Shown here: one piece after another, positions 10,806 to 24,324 of the stretch
Layout: each line of letters begins with the position of its first letter
Numbering within the stretch: position 1 is the stretch's first letter
Assembly (NCBI RefSeq): GCF_003597395.2
Contig: NC_133774.1
Coordinates: forward strand, 38,510,185-38,574,184
DNA: 64,000 nucleotides
DNA from: Chelonoidis abingdonii
Lineage: Eukaryota; Chordata; Testudines; Testudinidae
Direction: 5' to 3'
Notes under the pieces: generated by a model
The model's input: only the letters and a program-made list of their open reading frames with translations
The model's database searches: none
Told to the model about the DNA's origin: nothing
Program-made: the position numbers and the translations under genes

Positions 10806-11349
10806 TCTATACCTCCCATGTGACATGGAGCTGTGCTCTGTGGAGCTTTATCCAGGGGAGCTCTGAGAGTTGTTATTAAGGTGAGCTGGATTGTGGTGGA
10901 GCTGTGGCCAATTTGAGTACACAAATCTACCCTAGACATGAGGCATAGGGGAGTTGTCATGAAGGCTACTGCAGCTTGAGGGAAAAACAGAAGTTGTAGA
11001 ACAGTCTGGGAGAAGAGTCTGTCTCTTGTGGAGCATGCCTGCCCCATACCTGTTTACCTGGCTTGATACAGAGGAGTGGATTTAAACAGATACCTCAGTT
11101 TCTCTGCATGATTCCATTTTGCAGACAAACAGTTACAATAAGCTGCACATTTGAAGTTGGTTGTTTTATTTCGATCCTGTGATTTTAAAAATAAAATGTC
11201 AGAGGATCACTGGACAGCTAATATACTGTAAAAGCAAAAAGAAGCGTTAATGGCTGAGTTTTCAAAGGAATTTCAATTCAGTGTCTATTTTTTCAGGCTG
11301 TGTCATTTGTATAATAGACGCTGCATATAAAAAGGCATTTGTACCATTT
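10806..11349. other. Unassigned stretch right of the hAT nest
   Basis: No gene seen. 10830-10960 has MITE-like words (agctgtgctctgtggagctttat) but no terminal repeats could be placed. Confidence 0.4.
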
Positions 11350-12090
11350 AAAACTATAAAATTAAACGACCTTTTATCACAAAGCTAAAGATGCCGCTGC
11401 TGCTTCACAAACCTATAAAAACATTTGTTCCATTGGCCTCTTCTTACTATCTTCTTATCAAATGTGGAGCTTGCCAAACCAATTTGCAGTAGCCTTATCA
11501 GCAAAGTCCTCAGTCCACCATCACATCTGGTCAGAAGGTGGTCATCAATGATGTGTAACACTGTCTGTTTTTGGCCACAGCAGATATGGGGTCCTTTCAT
11601 TGGCTCTAAGCGTGAAGGCTGACTGCACATTGACCCTGGCCCATTTCAAATCAGTTCAGAAGGGCCCAGGGCCAATGTGGCAAATCAAACTTGGGTATAC
11701 GCTTGGTCAGGTCAGTTACAAGAGACTGGTTTCTGACATCAGCTGCAGACTCTTCTTCATGCCACATTGACAAGGCAGAGAAGTCAGCCCACAACAGATG
11801 CCTCAATGACAAGCCTGCTTTTGCATGTTCAAAGAGTTTGTGTACAGCAGTAGGCTCAGGTTTGCCCTGATCTTCTCAACCATTCTGGCAGTAGCATCCT
11901 CATGGTGGTTGTGTGGATGAGTGATGTTTCTTAACATAGAGAGCCATGGTACCGGTGGGGTGAAATTGTCCTTGTTACACCGCGCATGGTTAAGTGTAGT
12001 TGTGTGTCAACTAACTTGATGTAAGATGAATGGAACCAAACTGGAGCATAGCATTCTGCTGAAGTTAATGCTTTTCATAGTGTAAGTCCC
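11350..12090 (-). mobile_element. Non-LTR retrotransposon ORF2 C-terminal fragment (minus)
   Basis: Minus-strand translation in several frames gives the pattern SLVTDLTKRIPKFDLPHW, then FEMGQGQCAVSLHA, then CCGQKQTVLHIIDDHLLTRC. The order is that of the C-terminal end of non-LTR retrotransposon polyproteins, where a 'C-x-C..QT..HI...C' zinc-like motif ends the protein. One cysteine of that motif is altered. Frames shift near 11635 and 11900. The clade cannot be set from this fragment. Confidence 0.55.
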
Positions 12091-14209
12091 CAGGCAAATG
12101 AGTGACACCTTTTGAAAAGTATATATTCTCTCATCTAAACTCAACAAAATATTATGAGGATGCTTTTTATATATTAATAACTTGATGGAACAAATCTGTT
12201 AGAACACAGACTTGTTTATAATTTAAGTGTGTGCTTAGCAGCTTTTCACCTTATTTTAGGTTGCATGCGAGAAGTTGTAAACTGCTTATTAATAAATGCA
12301 TTGCACTAGGCTGATATATTAGCCATTTTCTCAAAAGGCCTGGCTTTGTTTAGGTCATAAGTGATGAGTTGGTTTCAGTTCCCAATACAGGCATAATTGT
12401 CAGTTTCAGAGAACCACCCCAGAATCTGGCACAACTGGAAATCTCTTTCTCAAGGAATGGCCAGGATTGACGTAGCCAGGGTGTTACAAGGCAAGGGTGA
12501 GGTGCATCACAAGAGATGTGTGGGTAGCACACACTGTAACTGCCTCTCAGCATGAACATACTGTTCATACAAAGGAAAATATTGCCAAGAAAAATTCATT
12601 TCTATTTTTAATTGGTGGCTTCCATAACTTTTAACACAGAACAATTACTAATAACCACAGAAAAATCAAGTCAGTATAAAGTAAAATCTTGGAAATGCCA
12701 GGAAGATCATCCAGGTGAAATAAAAACATCTTTGAAATTTGTAGCTTTGCTGAAATAGATGGCTATAGGCTTGCCTTGACGATGACTCTTAGTGAGTTAT
12801 GGAAAAGTAGTGTTTGCCTGTTAGCTTCCTCGGGGGTCCGTCTGTTACTATATCTGATATTTGTCTTAAGCAACACAGTAGCTTGGACAGAACTGCTATG
12901 ATGAAGATATTTCCTTATCTTTTTCTTTTTGTTAATCCTGAATTTAATTATGCATATTACAAATGGAAATTTATGCAAGTCCTTATTTGACTGTTTTTGT
13001 CTTGGAAATAATAAACCTTTGATTAAAATTTTGAACTGCATAGAAAAATGTTTTCAAATAATTTACACTAAATACAGCTATTCAGGCTTTATAGCAGTCT
13101 ATTAGTAGTGACTGCTATTAAGTTTGCAAGATACTTTTTGTTATCTCATGTTTTTTACTCATATCAATTGTAGGAAAATATCACTTGCAGGACTGAAATT
13201 GTCCATACTTGGTCTCAGCCCAGAGGCACTACATCTATATCTGTATAAATATACAAATAATGAGAACTTTATGTATAATACATTTTAATTTGAGCTACTT
13301 TATACCTGTGGCATTTAATTCTCAGACCACAGAATCATGGGGGGAGAACAATCTTTGTTCTTATTCTTGTAATGACTCCTCCAGTCCATCCAAAACTTGG
13401 CATGTAAAATATACTGGTTGCAGTGGGGCTGACCTTACTATATAGAATTGGACCAATGGTGACAGTGGAGAGTGCAGAAAGATCTGGTGCTTCTGGACTA
13501 AAGCAGACAGGCACGAAGGGCTGCCTGCTAGCACTCACTTGACCACCATTGAAACCAATCAGGCTTGTGAATGAAGCTTAAGTGGGTGGAGATTGGCCCT
13601 AAACCTGCAGAGTAGTTAATTAGCTCTGGGTTTGGCCACACCTCTCATATCCTATTAGAGTTTTGCAAATATTTCATAAATAACAGGTTTTGGAGATTTA
13701 ATATTACCAAGGACTCGTGCTTGCAAGTGAGGAAGAAACATCTGGGAAGGTGGCCAAGGAGGTTACAGTTTTGTTTTCTAGAGCTTGGAGAGAAATACAG
13801 ATTCTGGGAGAGCTCGAGCCATACATTTCCTTTATTTTAGAAAGGATCCCCTAATTTCATTGAACTTCTTACTGCCATCTGCACCTGGCAAAAAGTGTTT
13901 ACAGGTTCATCTAGAGAGCTATTCTACCTAACTATATCTAGCTTCAATATTAATTCCTGGGGGTATATACAGTAGAATTATCTTACAGTTCATGAAAGTT
14001 TCTGCATGTTGACCATCATGATCTCATGTTAGGAAACATGACAAGTCAATTTTGTAATGCACTGTCTCTTAGCTCTTAGGTGAACTGAGCATTAATAATA
14101 TATTGCAAAAGTGAGAGTTTGCAAATAATTCTGCTTTGTTGTATTTGAAGTTTAATATTGGAATTTCATTACAACACTACAGAGGCAAAATAGATATGAA
14201 TCTTGTTAA
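12091..14209. other. Unassigned 2.1 kb stretch
   Basis: AT-rich sequence with only short, unrecognisable ORFs on both strands. No repeat boundary, RNA structure or splice-bounded exon stands out. Confidence 0.4.
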
Positions 14210-15835
14210 ATAGGGATATTTATAGATACTGCGCCAGGTTCTGATCTCCCTCAGATTGAAGTGTCACTAGAGGAGGCTTTGGAATTAATTGATAAACTCA
14301 ACATTAACAAGTCACCAGGACCAGATGGCATTCACCCAAGAGTTCTGAAAGAACTCAGATGTGAAGTTGCGGAACTGTTAACTAAGGTTTGTAACCTGTC
14401 CTTTAAATCGTGTCTTACTAATCTATTAGAGTTCTTTGAAGGGGTCAACAAACATGGGGACAAGGGGGATCCAGTGGACATAGTGTACTTAGATTTCCAG
14501 AAAGCCTTTGACAAGGTCCCTCACCAAAGGCTCTTACGTAAAGATTAAAGCTATCATGGGTGAAAAGGAAGGTCTTTCATGGTTGGAGACCTGGTTAAAA
14601 GACAGGAACAGAGTAGGAAGTTAATGGTGGAAGAATTATCAGATGAGAGGGGTAAATAGTGTGTTCCGCAAAGTCTACTCTCGTACGGACAATCCTATTC
14701 AAGTTTCATACTCAATAATGATCTGTGAGAAAGCGGGTACAATCAGTGAGTGGCATAAGTTTGCCCAGATGATAGCTAAGCTACTAAGATAGTTAAGACA
14801 AAGCAGGATTCTGAAGATCACTTCAAAATAGATCTCACAAAAACTAATGATTGGGGCAAACCAAAATGCGAAATGAAATTTAATGTTGATAAATGTAAAG
14901 TATAGCACCATTGGAAAAAAGAGCCCCAAAACTATACATACAAAGTGACGGGGGCTAATTTAGTACAACGAGTCAGAGAAAAATCCTATGGCGGTCATCA
15001 GTGGAAATTTTCTAAGAATGCCACAGCTGCACAGGTCGGTCGAAAAGCAACAGGCGTAGTATTACAGCCAATCGAGATGTGTTGAAGAAGAGATGAGAAC
15101 AGGGATCGAAATGGATCATGCATGGGCCCCAAGATCATAAGGATCTAACATTATTGGGCCTTAATACAATCTTATGTAGCCTCGATAGATCGAATATACT
15201 AGGTGTACACGTGGTACTGGTCTCTTCACTCATTCAATAAAAGATGCTATACTTCAGAATAAGGATTCAGACACAGTAGTAAGCGCAAATAAAATAGATT
15301 ACAGGGTTTGGAGAGGTCCGAGTACAAGGAAAGATTCAAAGGCTAGCCCTTTCAGCCTGAAAGAGAGACTAAAGGGGGGATATGATGAGAGGTATGCAAA
15401 ATTCACTGAGTGATGTGAGAGAAAGTGGGAAGGAAAAGTGTATTTACTTGTTCCATAATACAAGAACTAGGGGTCACCAAATGAAATTAATAGATAGCAG
15501 GTTTAAAACAAATAAAAGGAAGTTCTTCTTCACACAGCGCACACTCAACTTGTGGAACTCCTTACCTGAGGAGGTTGTGAAGGCTGGGACTATAACAGTG
15601 TTTAAAAGGGAACTGGATAAATTCATGGTGGCTAAGTCCATAAATGGCTATTAGCCAGGAAGGGTAAAGAATAGTGTCACTAGCCTCTGTTCATCAGAGG
15701 ATGGAGATGGATGGCAGGAGAGAGATCACTTGATCATTGCCTGTTAGTTTCACTCCATCTAGGTTGGTAGATAGATACTGGGCTAGATGGACCTTTGATC
15801 TGACCCGGTATGGCTGTTCTTATGTTCTTATAGAT
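14210..15835 (+). mobile_element. CR1 LINE, 1.6 kb, decayed
   Basis: The reverse transcriptase fingers are visible at 14261-14545 (NKSPGPDGIHPRVLKE). They are followed by the catalytic-aspartate motif VDIVYLDFQKAFDKVPHQRL, of which the first D-containing block is intact. A stretch between the two motifs is missing. The palm/thumb at 14560-15000 is heavily frameshifted (KFNVDKCKV near 14880). The ORF2 end at 15382-15654 (NLWNSLPEEVVKAGTITVFK) is followed by a 3' UTR ending 'gggctagatggacctttgat..ttcttatgttctta' at 15835. The order is correct for a single sense-strand insertion, 5'-truncated. Confidence 0.85.
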
Positions 15836-17558
15836 GTATGTTGTTTTGCACTGGTGTAAATGAGATCAAAATCTGACTCTAGTTTGAATTAACATCCAAA
15901 TGCAGCTGTGCTAAATTGATCTTCATTAACCAAATTAAACTGATTTATGTGAGAGATTGGATATCTTACTTGTTTTCTAGGCTAAATGACCTGCCTTTAT
16001 TTTTCTAGAAGATGAAGTGGCAAAATGACTCCTAGGTACTAATAGTAGACTGCCTGGTTTTACTGGAACAGATAAACTTAATCATAATAATATGTTAGCA
16101 TTAAGCATAACATCTGTTACTCAAAGCGTATGAAATATTGATTCCAATATGCCCATCTAGTCTGCCGTTTTATTCTACTATGGATCACAGCCAATGGCAA
16201 AAAATCTAAATGTTATCATCCAGTCTCCATATTTATTCTTGTTAGTAAAACACCTAAAAAAAGTCTTGTGAGATTAATGATAGCGTTTATTGACTGAATA
16301 ATAAAAAATGAACTCTATCAGTCCATGAGTGTGTGTGCTGACAAAGTTACATTGTCACTCAGCATTCCCAAATGAAATCTCGACTGCCAAGAAATAGCGT
16401 GTGACTGTTGTTGAACTGATCTATATTAATAAACAAACTCTGCCAACTGAAATGTGAAAACTTCAGAAGATTTAGTTGTCTCCACAATGTATCTTGGAAC
16501 TTCTTAAGCTTAGAGTAAAATTACAGCACCTGTCCAAGTATTGAGGATTGGCGAATTCCACACACAGATCTCAGAACTGAAATAGCCTTGTACAGAATGG
16601 GGTGTGTAGCATCAGCATTAAATATGGCACCAAGCCTCTAGTGTGGAACACATAGCCTTCTAATCCAGACACAAGAGAGTGGTCATCGGAGTCTTATTGA
16701 CACGTTCTGTAAGGTAATTTAGCAATATGACCTAATACAGTATAGTCACATTTGTTTTCAAAGACTGACAACCTTATGATGGACACACTAATAAAGTGAC
16801 CTGTAGCGTGTCTCTTATTGCTATACCGCAAAACTCTGGTAATTAAAATGATAAATTCATATTGAATGCTACATACTAGACACTTAAAATGTAAAAATCA
16901 AAGATACAGGTGCTCCAGCCAAACAAAAAATGTAGTCTCATGTTGTCAGTGTCATGCCTCTTTCTTCTCCCTGCCAAATCCACACAAAGAACTTCCTAGC
17001 ACTGACAGCTAAATGTGACTTTCAGAATTTCTGTCTCCTGAGGGAATCATGAACAATGACAGTAGCCCTGATATGGTGACATATTCCTGTTGGCAGACAG
17101 AGCAGATTACAAGATGCTGGAAAATACTGTATACTTCAGTTTCTCAGGGAATCGAAGGACATGCATATTATCTGGCCAGGTTATGTTTTGTACAAATCTA
17201 GCAGACCTGTCAAAGCAGCACCGCATTTGTTCTTTCTAATTGTCACAAAGAATTAATCTCAAAGAGTATCCATTAGGAAATCTATTTTTCTCATGTGAAT
17301 GCAAGAGGCAAACAAATGTCTGTGACTTGAAGTTTGTGAAATAAGCTCAGATATTATAATCTGGGTATATTCATCTCCGTATGGATTAGAGAAAGTCCCA
17401 GACTGAAACCCAGATCTAAACTCCTTCAAGACATTAGAGGAGTTTGGCTTTGAATCCCGATCCAAACTTCACAACCCAGGCCTATCTCCACTGTAGACAG
17501 AGAAAAATGTTCCATCTCTAGATTCATCTAAAAGTTGTAGGGCTCTGTAACAACTACT
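15836..17558. other. Unassigned 1.7 kb stretch
   Basis: AT-rich sequence with no ORF of note. I see no gene or repeat here that can be named. Confidence 0.4.
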
Positions 17559-17938
17559 AGGGCTTGTCTACATGGCAAAGTTAGGGCACAATAAGTTAGG
17601 GTGAGAATTTCAAGTGCAGAAGCTATTCTGCACTAATTTTCCATGTAGACACTCTTATTCTGCACTAAGAGTGGATTGAGCTAAATGGCACAGTCACACT
17701 TAAGGCAGACTAATTCTGCAATAGCTATTCTGGGTATTGCCCCATATAGAGAAGCAAGGCTGGCTCTAGGTTTTTTGCTACCCCAAGCAAAAAATAAATA
17801 AATAAATAAGAACACCTCCAGGAGCGCAACTGCCAACACAAAAAAAAAGTGTCTGAAATGCTGCCCCTGAAATTGTGCCGTCCCAAGCACATGCTTGGTT
17901 TGCTGGTGCCTAGAGCCGGCCCTGTAGACAAGTCCTCA
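17559..17938. mobile_element. Harbinger-like MITE split by a hAT MITE
   Basis: The left end is agggcttgtctacatgg; the right end, inverted, is aggacttgtctac. The two halves are separated by the hAT MITE at 17755-17924. The ends resemble the other 'tgtctaca' MITEs of the window. Confidence 0.5.
17755..17924. mobile_element. hAT MITE, 170 bp
   Basis: The left terminus caaggctggctctagg answers the inverted right terminus cagggccggctctagg. The 8 bp flanks tagagaag (17747-17754) and tagacaag (17925-17932) match at 7/8. An (AAAT)n run lies at 17790-17808. Non-coding. Confidence 0.8.
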
Positions 17939-18255
17939 GAGTGAGCTTTACCTCACAACAGAGAGAATAACTCACAAGGCAAATAACTGAAACAGAAACT
18001 AAAGCTAATCATTCCTTCTTTGGGGTATAAAAAGGAGCCAAGTTAAAGCTCTCCTCTTTTAGGAGTGTAAACATGGCTAGACGACCATCTTCTCGGCTTT
18101 TGCCTGAGCTTTCCCCCACAACCTTTAACTACCCATTTCCTCTTTGGTTTTATGTTTTGTATGCATGTTAGCTGGGCTGTGTAGTGAACTGTGCCTCAAC
18201 AGCAGCTGCTGCCTAGCAACTTAATCCCTCCAGGCCTTTTTCCATATCCCTACAG

Positions 18256-18383
18256 CAGGGGTGCTGGAACAGTTTGTGTAGTGGGGGTGCAGAGAGCCAT
18301 TGAACCAAACTGTGAACCCTGTATATGATGGAAACCACTTCAAGCCAGGGGGTGCAGTAATACCCCTAGTTCCAGCCCCTATG
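18256..18383. mobile_element. hAT MITE, 128 bp
   Basis: Termini caggggtgctggaac and, inverted, cataggggctggaac. A perfect 8 bp target duplication, ccctacag, lies at 18248-18255 and 18384-18391. Non-coding. Confidence 0.85.
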
Positions 18384-20060
18384 CCCTACAGAACTGACAG
18401 TGAAAATAGGATTGTGCGCCTTGGGCCTACTCTGACCCTGCTGCTTGCACCCACTCCAAGAACAAGTCTCCCAAAAGGGAGCCAGGGTGATATTGGAACC
18501 GTAGCCTGTCAGTGATTTCCTTTGTCATTTCCTGGGCATGAGGGATTTAACAGTGGTATCTTACTTTGGCATAGTCAAAGCCTGCAATACAAATGTATTA
18601 GCTTCTGTTGTAAATTTTAAGTTAGCGCATGGGGTGGGGTGGGGGATGAGTAAGGAATGGGGAGGGGAGTTAAACGGCCTGACAGCAGTTCCGGAAAACA
18701 TTGTCCAGTAACATATACAGAAGCAGACATTGCTACATGCCACCTCTTCCTACTGGTGTGGAAGAGGGGGAAGACTCCATTCTTATCTCTTGCTGTGTCC
18801 TTTGGGTTTTCCAAAAGTGGAGCTGGTGTTTGACTCAGGGCCTGGAGGGCAAGGCTGGAACTATGGCTGGCCCCTGTGCACTGAAGAGAAGGCTCCCCCT
18901 TTCTTGCACTCACCTCATCTTTGACCATAGTTATTATATGAGAGAAACTTTCAAAGTGGGTGTGAAAAATCAAATTATAACACTTTGAAATATCTCCTTC
19001 AACGCGTACAATAAATCACTGTTTACCGTGCTTTGTGCACAGCAAGGAAAAGTGATGATGTTATGTCAATTAGGAAAATTGGTGTGGAGTACTACAGGAC
19101 AGACAAAGCCAATTTCAGGCCCAGTTTCACAAATCTGACAGGTCCACATTTGAAAGAGGTTGGGATCTAGCTGACAGTGTTCACTCATTTTCTCTCCCCC
19201 TTTTTAATCCATGCTTTCCAGAATTATATTAAGCAACATGACTGGAATCAGTCACATGAGAATTTTTTTTCTTCCCTTCCATCCTACAGGACAAAATTGT
19301 GTGGGAAATTTATTTTAATCAAATATTTGCACACTTTGGTCTGTTTGTATTAGGAGTAGCAAGGGGTTGAGGAAGAGAGAGAGAGTAAATCTAACTATGT
19401 CAAGACATGATGAAGGAAAGAACACTGGCTCCTGTAATTTTGGTTGCAAGTCAGTAGGAGACACTCAGATATTAGTGTTGAGGCTCCATTATGAAAACCT
19501 AGCTAGAGGTATTCGAGTCAGACAGGGAGGGACAGGAAGGAATAAAACATAAACTAGATAAAAAGGTTGGGGAAGAAATCTTCTGATACAGTATTTAATA
19601 TCAGTCACTATTCCTGGAGCAGGTTGAGAGAGTCACAGGAAAGATCATCAGGACTCCAGTTTCTCCAGTTCACGGAAAAATTATTGCAACCTATTTTAAA
19701 ATGGTATGAATTTAAGCTGTAGAAAATGTTGAGGAGAAATAAGCATTTTGAATACTTTTATCTTGAAATATGTATTTCTGTATGTGCATAAATATAATTT
19801 TAGTTAAGAATCTGAAACCCTCTCTTTAGGCTTATCTATTATAGTGTGTGTATTAGCACAATTAAAACATATTTTAAAGCCTGAACTTTCAGTAGTTACA
19901 TGTGGATGCCTATCAATTTTGTGTAATCTTCACAAGTGGTTTTGTAGTCTGTGTAAAAAATAATAGAAAAGGTATAATAGAATCATCAGAAAATTCTTTC
20001 TTTTCTCTTTTGTAGAAACTTAGGGAAATCCATATAGTATCTGCTGGGAGTGATATGATA
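18384..20060. other. Unassigned stretch
   Basis: Several ORFs under 120 codons overlap here on both strands without recognisable domains. Nothing else can be supported. Confidence 0.4.
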
Positions 20061-20215
20061 ATGGTTTGGGGATCTCCATTTTTGGAGCCCAACTTGAGAC
20101 ATCTTACAGAGCTCAGATTTTTGGAAAATCCCGAGCAACCTTCTGGCCCATTTAAAGTTGTAAAGTTGGGCACCCAAAATTACTTGTCACTTTTTAAAAT
20201 CTTGACCTAAAGCCT
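20061..20215. repeat. Ancient interspersed repeat (family unknown)
   Basis: Words such as 'tttttggagcccaacttgagac' split into 'ggagcccaacttgag' and 'gggcacccaaaat' recall an old amniote repeat. That repeat pairs 'gtgcccaa' with 'gctcagcacct..gaaaatcaggcc', seen also at 23282-23345 and 45515-45572. Divergence is high and the ends are unclear. Confidence 0.35.
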
Positions 20216-23200
20216 TCATTGCCTACTGGAGCCACACTGAGGAGAAACAGCGCTAGGCTTCCATCCAGCTAGTGAAGAACAAGGTACTTGAGCGAGCTTT
20301 TGGGGAACATGTAGTGGGGCTGACCCAGAGAAACAAAATATGGCCTCACCTAGCAAATACTGAACAATCTAGGGTATATTTGAGGGGCACATTTGCTCTT
20401 AAAGAGATTGGCAAGATCCTGAGTAGTCAAAAGGAAGGGTTTCAAGCAGAAAGTTGAAATAAAGAAACAGTGAAGCCATTTTTCCAGCCAGGGTGGAAAA
20501 CACTTTACAAACAAACACACACCACTGTCACCACTACCTCCCTCCAGCATCCCAAGAGGACCCCCCCCCCCACCCAAAGCTGGCCAATCAGTGAAGGAAA
20601 AAATAATATGAGGGGCATGGCAGTAGTGTGCCCTTTGGAAGAAGGCACCCAGTGTGACTGCCATGCTTGCCTGCCCATAAAACTAGCCATAGATGAAGGC
20701 TGTAGGAGTGAGAGTTAGCCAAGGAGAAACAAAGTTGTTTGGCAAGAATGATAGCTATGTTGAATGGAAAGAGGATGACCTTGTAGTGAAAGAATTCCAG
20801 ATGGTCTCTGGATTTCCTCAAAAGGCACCATTAATTATCTCCAGCACCAACTGAAAGGTTATTCACCTTGTCTTTTCTTAGAACGTATGTCATTGATCTG
20901 TGTGTTGTTGAATTCCCTCTCTCTAATCACTGCCTCATTTCCTTCAAATGCAATCACTGTCCACTACCCTCTGCCCCACCTTAGCTACTTCCATGACCTC
21001 TAGTTCATTAACATCTTTGTCTTCAGTGGTGTTCTCTATCTCGCCTTCTTTCCATTGAATCAGTGGATTCCATCCTCTCCTCCACACTTTCCCCTCTCTC
21101 TGAAAGATGAGTTTGTCCTTCCTACCCCATGAAGTGGTATTGCCGCTGGGGTAAGACAGCAGGATAAGGGGTGTAGGAGAGGGAAAAGTAGCCCCTTACC
21201 TCTGCTGCTGAGGGGTAGCAGACTAAGGACACTAGACAAAGTAGGGATCATGTTTTAAGTGTATTTGAGCATGGTCTGGAAAGGTTTCATGTTCACTTAA
21301 GGGCTGTCACAGCCCATTTGTTGACAACCATTTAAGAAAGTGAAAGTCACTGAAACATCTCTTCTCTTTCAATTGGAGTTTATATAAAGACTGCTGAAGA
21401 TAACTTTTGCTGCCGGAAGAGTCATCTTGAGAACACACTATGGAAAATCCAAACAAGGCTGTTTTAATATTGACCTTCTATATTCAGACCACACAGCTGA
21501 AGCTGACAATGACAAGCATGTCTATAGAGAATCATTTCCTGATCCCTACAGACTAGATTACTCCATTAAGGCACACGCTGCGTAAGGGATGACACTGAGC
21601 CTTGCTGCCTTAGGGGGGTACTGGGGTGGTTTATGGATGCACAATCTGGCCCTTAGCTCTCCTGTAGTAGGAAGGCATGCAACACTCAGAAGTGTGATGT
21701 AGACAGCTCTTCCCTGCGCACTCGGTACACACCCAAATCTAAATGTTAAAGACAGAAGAATATACAGTGGAGTTCATGCTGTGGCTTGTAGAGAGATGCT
21801 GAAGATAAATGTTTATTCAAAGTTACTGAGGAAAATGAGATAACTCGTATTTATGTGGGGTGAAATTTCCCCGTGTGAGAGAGAGCCAACACAACCTAAA
21901 CCTCTGGTTTGAAGCCTGAAGCCCTGTTTTGAAGGCTTAAGTGGTACGTAGACCTTGTGCTGGCCTTCTATAAAGGGTCAAACTTCACTCAGGAGTAGGT
22001 CCATTGACTTGAGTGGGACTACTCAGGAGAGCAAAGTGTTGCAGGATTGGTCCATAATGCAGCTATTACATAAATTGACGTTACATTAAAATAGTGTTAC
22101 GATATCCCTTTTTTCCCTGGTATGGTATCCTATGATATTGAGTTCCAGTTATTGTTACATTAATTCAGCAGTGTGTTTGTTCATTTAAACTGCATAGCAT
22201 CCCATTGTAAGGCCTCCTGCATGGATACAGTACCACTGTTTTCCTTTCCCTAATAGTTCTGTGACATCATTTTGAGTATTGTAGTCTGTAGTGATACTTG
22301 TCAATGTTTTTTTCCCATTTTTGCACAGTGATCTTGCTTAAGCGTCGGATATCGTGTGGGGGCCTGCTCCCTCCCTGGTTTATTGTATCCCTATGTTATT
22401 GTACCTCTCCTGATGTTTTCATATTATCAGTAAATTCCTTGAAGTCAGTGACAAAACCCCAATTAGCTTCAGTGGGGCCAAGATTACCTGCTCAGGGGCC
22501 TCTGTCTTTGTTTTTATTCACTGGCATGTACTTCGGTAGTGCTGTATATTCCAAATAATAGTATATGTGATATGCAACCATCATGACAAAATATAGTACA
22601 CTGACACCTATATCTTGACTATTTTTTTTCAAATTCAAATGTTAAAGCAAATGGATGTAATGAAGCTTTACATCCTGTACAACCTACTGAGAAATTATGG
22701 GATGTTGCACTGTATTTAGTATTATAGCTGAATCATTTACTTCATTAGGATGCAAATCATGCTGTCAATTCACTTCTACATTTCACTCTGCTATATAACA
22801 GAGCAGATATTAGTCTGCCTCCCCTAGACTGAATTTTGATTGACTGGGAATCAGATTACAATGAAGACTCAATTAATAGTGTAAGAACTAAAGTCAGGTG
22901 GAAGAAAATGTTGTAAAAAAAGTAATTGGTAAGCTATTTGAATATAATTTTATTAAAAGCTCTTTTTATTGGAGATCATTGATAAGAGCATTAATTAAAA
23001 ACCCCAGGTAGTTCAGCGTTCCTTTCTGATGTGATGAGTCTTGAATACAATAGTAAGACCTATATTCTATATGTGAAACCTGGGAAAGAGAATGTTCTTA
23101 AACACAAAGTGTTTTGATTCACTTGTAAAAATCATTTTGTCAACAGATTTCCTTACCATGTTTTTATTGTGGCTTTATTGTCTTTATGGGTATATTCAGT

Positions 23201-23279
23201 TGAAAGCTATTGATTCATCACAGGTGGGTTGATTTCCCCCAGCATTCCAGAACTTTACCCGTTTTGTAGTTATTGACGT
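20216..23279. other. Unassigned 3 kb stretch
   Basis: No gene, RNA or bounded repeat recognised. A C/T-rich patch at 20550-20575 and pyrimidine-rich ORF shadows at 21050-21250 are compositional. Confidence 0.4.
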
Positions 23280-23345
23280 GAAGAGCCTATCGAAGTCAAT
23301 GGGAGTTGAGATGCTCAGACCCTCTGAAAATCAAGCCCTAAATGG
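23280..23345. repeat. Ancient repeat fragment
   Basis: 'gaagtcaatgggagttgag..gctcagaccctctgaaaatcaagccct' matches the block at 45515-45572 (acttcagtgggagtg..gctcagcacctttgaagatcagacc). The two are copies of one old repeat. The family name is not known to me. Confidence 0.45.
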
Positions 23346-24208
23346 CTTTTGTTTCCACTTTTCAAATATGGTTAAGTCCATCAAATTCAGCAAGGATGGC
23401 TTTCGTAAGTGGTCTCTAATTAAACATATGAGAAATATGAATGCTTGGAATGTAGCCTATTTAACATTCTGCAACTAACTAGTGTTTTATGGCAATTTTT
23501 TTATGAGCATTTCCTGATTATTTTTGTAGCAGTCTTTTGATTTACACTGCAGTAAACAAAAAGTAGAAAACTGAGGGAAAAGGAGAGGCAAGATTTTGGA
23601 AGAAGATATGCAGACTGACAATATGCTGGACAAACTGAATGAAGTTAAACCTTACTGAATTAGGTTTAATACCTTTTGTGTCCATCATATTAAAAATGCA
23701 AATGTGTATGTACTACTGTGGAATTGTATGCTTTTATCGGGAAGACATGATTAATGTGATCTCTAGGAGATATGAGGAACTTCAAGGGACTTTTTGGAAC
23801 AATCCATGTGAAGTGGATTTCCTAGGAAATACCTGGGGATGAGCGAAATGCAGATGACCCACTTTGAATCCATCCTTTTGAAGCCATGCCCTGAGGAGAT
23901 AAATCAACTGAGCTCCTGGAAGCTCCAGCTCAAAGACTCCTGAACTATATAAAGGGTGAACTAAACATGTCATGAAGGTGCTAGTTCTGAGCTGAAGCTG
24001 TGATGAATTTGGGCCCACAAAAGAGATCCCGTTGGTGTGGTTTTGAAGGACTGTTCCTACTGGAGCCCATGTTAGGGTTGGGTTGATCTCTGGTAAGCTT
24101 GTTATGTGTGTACATTCTTTTATTTTTTTAGATGTTTTCTCTGTAGTGTTTTTACCTTAAGAATAATATAGGCTTGCTTAGCAAGTGCTGTGTGGTACCT
24201 ATAACAGT
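23346..24208. other. Unassigned stretch
   Basis: No gene or repeat could be named between the ancient repeat and the CR1 tail. Confidence 0.35.
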
Positions 24209-24324
24209 GGGCAATGTAAGAAGCTGAGATGACAGGATGGATCACTTGATGGTTACCTGTTCTGTTCATTCCCTCTGAAGCACCTGGCATTGGCCAGTCA
24301 GAAGACAGGATACGAGGCTAGATG

